Shown piece by piece: positions 6,266-6,281 of a stretch of 6,281 bases of DNA. Both the position numbers and the translations under genes were made by a program. The notes below the pieces were generated by a model that saw only the letters and a program-made list of their open reading frames with translations, did no database searches and was not told the origin of the DNA. Within the stretch, counting starts at the first letter, position 1. The number at the start of each line of letters is the position of its first letter. Location: positions 1 to 6,281 of the forward strand of contig CAYPMT010000130.1 in the NCBI GenBank assembly GCA_964411875.1, in the 5' to 3' direction. Source of the DNA: Aliikangiella sp964411875 (lineage in GTDB: Bacteria > Pseudomonadota > Gammaproteobacteria > Enterobacterales > Kangiellaceae).

Positions 6266-6281
6266 TCATAATACGGTATAG

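Noticed and set aside
6113..6281. A small gene or RNA gene after hemE
   Set aside because: No open frame with a ribosome site and no tRNA-like or conserved RNA fold is visible; the stretch is AT-rich with terminator-like dyads.

Overview
This window is about 6.3 kb of AT-rich chromosome from what looks like a gammaproteobacterium. The order pilQ-aroK-aroB-damX is a hallmark of that class: it occurs downstream of pilMNOP in pseudomonads, and as hofQ-aroK-aroB-damX in enterics. The proteins read most like gammaproteobacterial family members. The low GC and Lys/Asn-rich proteins would fit an AT-rich marine lineage such as the Kangiella/Aliikangiella group, but that placement is a guess.

Layout: positions 1-821 hold the C-terminal part of the type IV pilus secretin PilQ, cut by the window edge and followed by a clear intrinsic terminator (844-864). 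An 8-bp perfect inverted repeat (876-895) lies between that terminator and aroK. Then come aroK (931-1452, shikimate kinase), aroB (1512-2591, 3-dehydroquinate synthase) and damX (2628-4295, an ATPase-TM-SPOR cell-division protein starting at TTG). They are on one strand with gaps of 59 and 36 bases and are probably co-transcribed. A 140-residue orphan gene with a probable zinc-ribbon C-terminus (4352-4774) is convergent with damX. A 279-bp AT-rich divergent intergenic region separates it from hemE (5054-6112, uroporphyrinogen decarboxylase). The last 169 bases hold two terminator-like dyads and a short imperfect tandem repeat running towards the right edge; no gene is visible there.

How the genes work together: AroB and AroK are steps 2 and 5 of the shikimate pathway to chorismate. 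PilQ is the outer-membrane pore for type IV pili. DamX is a periplasm-facing, septal-peptidoglycan-binding division factor. HemE makes coproporphyrinogen III for heme. These are linked by conserved gene order rather than by a shared pathway.

I found no mobile element, CRISPR array, RNA gene or defence-like system. The region is essentially housekeeping. The points most worth a second look are the unrecognised zinc-ribbon gene, the Asn in the DamX Walker B motif, the inverted repeat in the aroK leader, and the repeat at the right edge.
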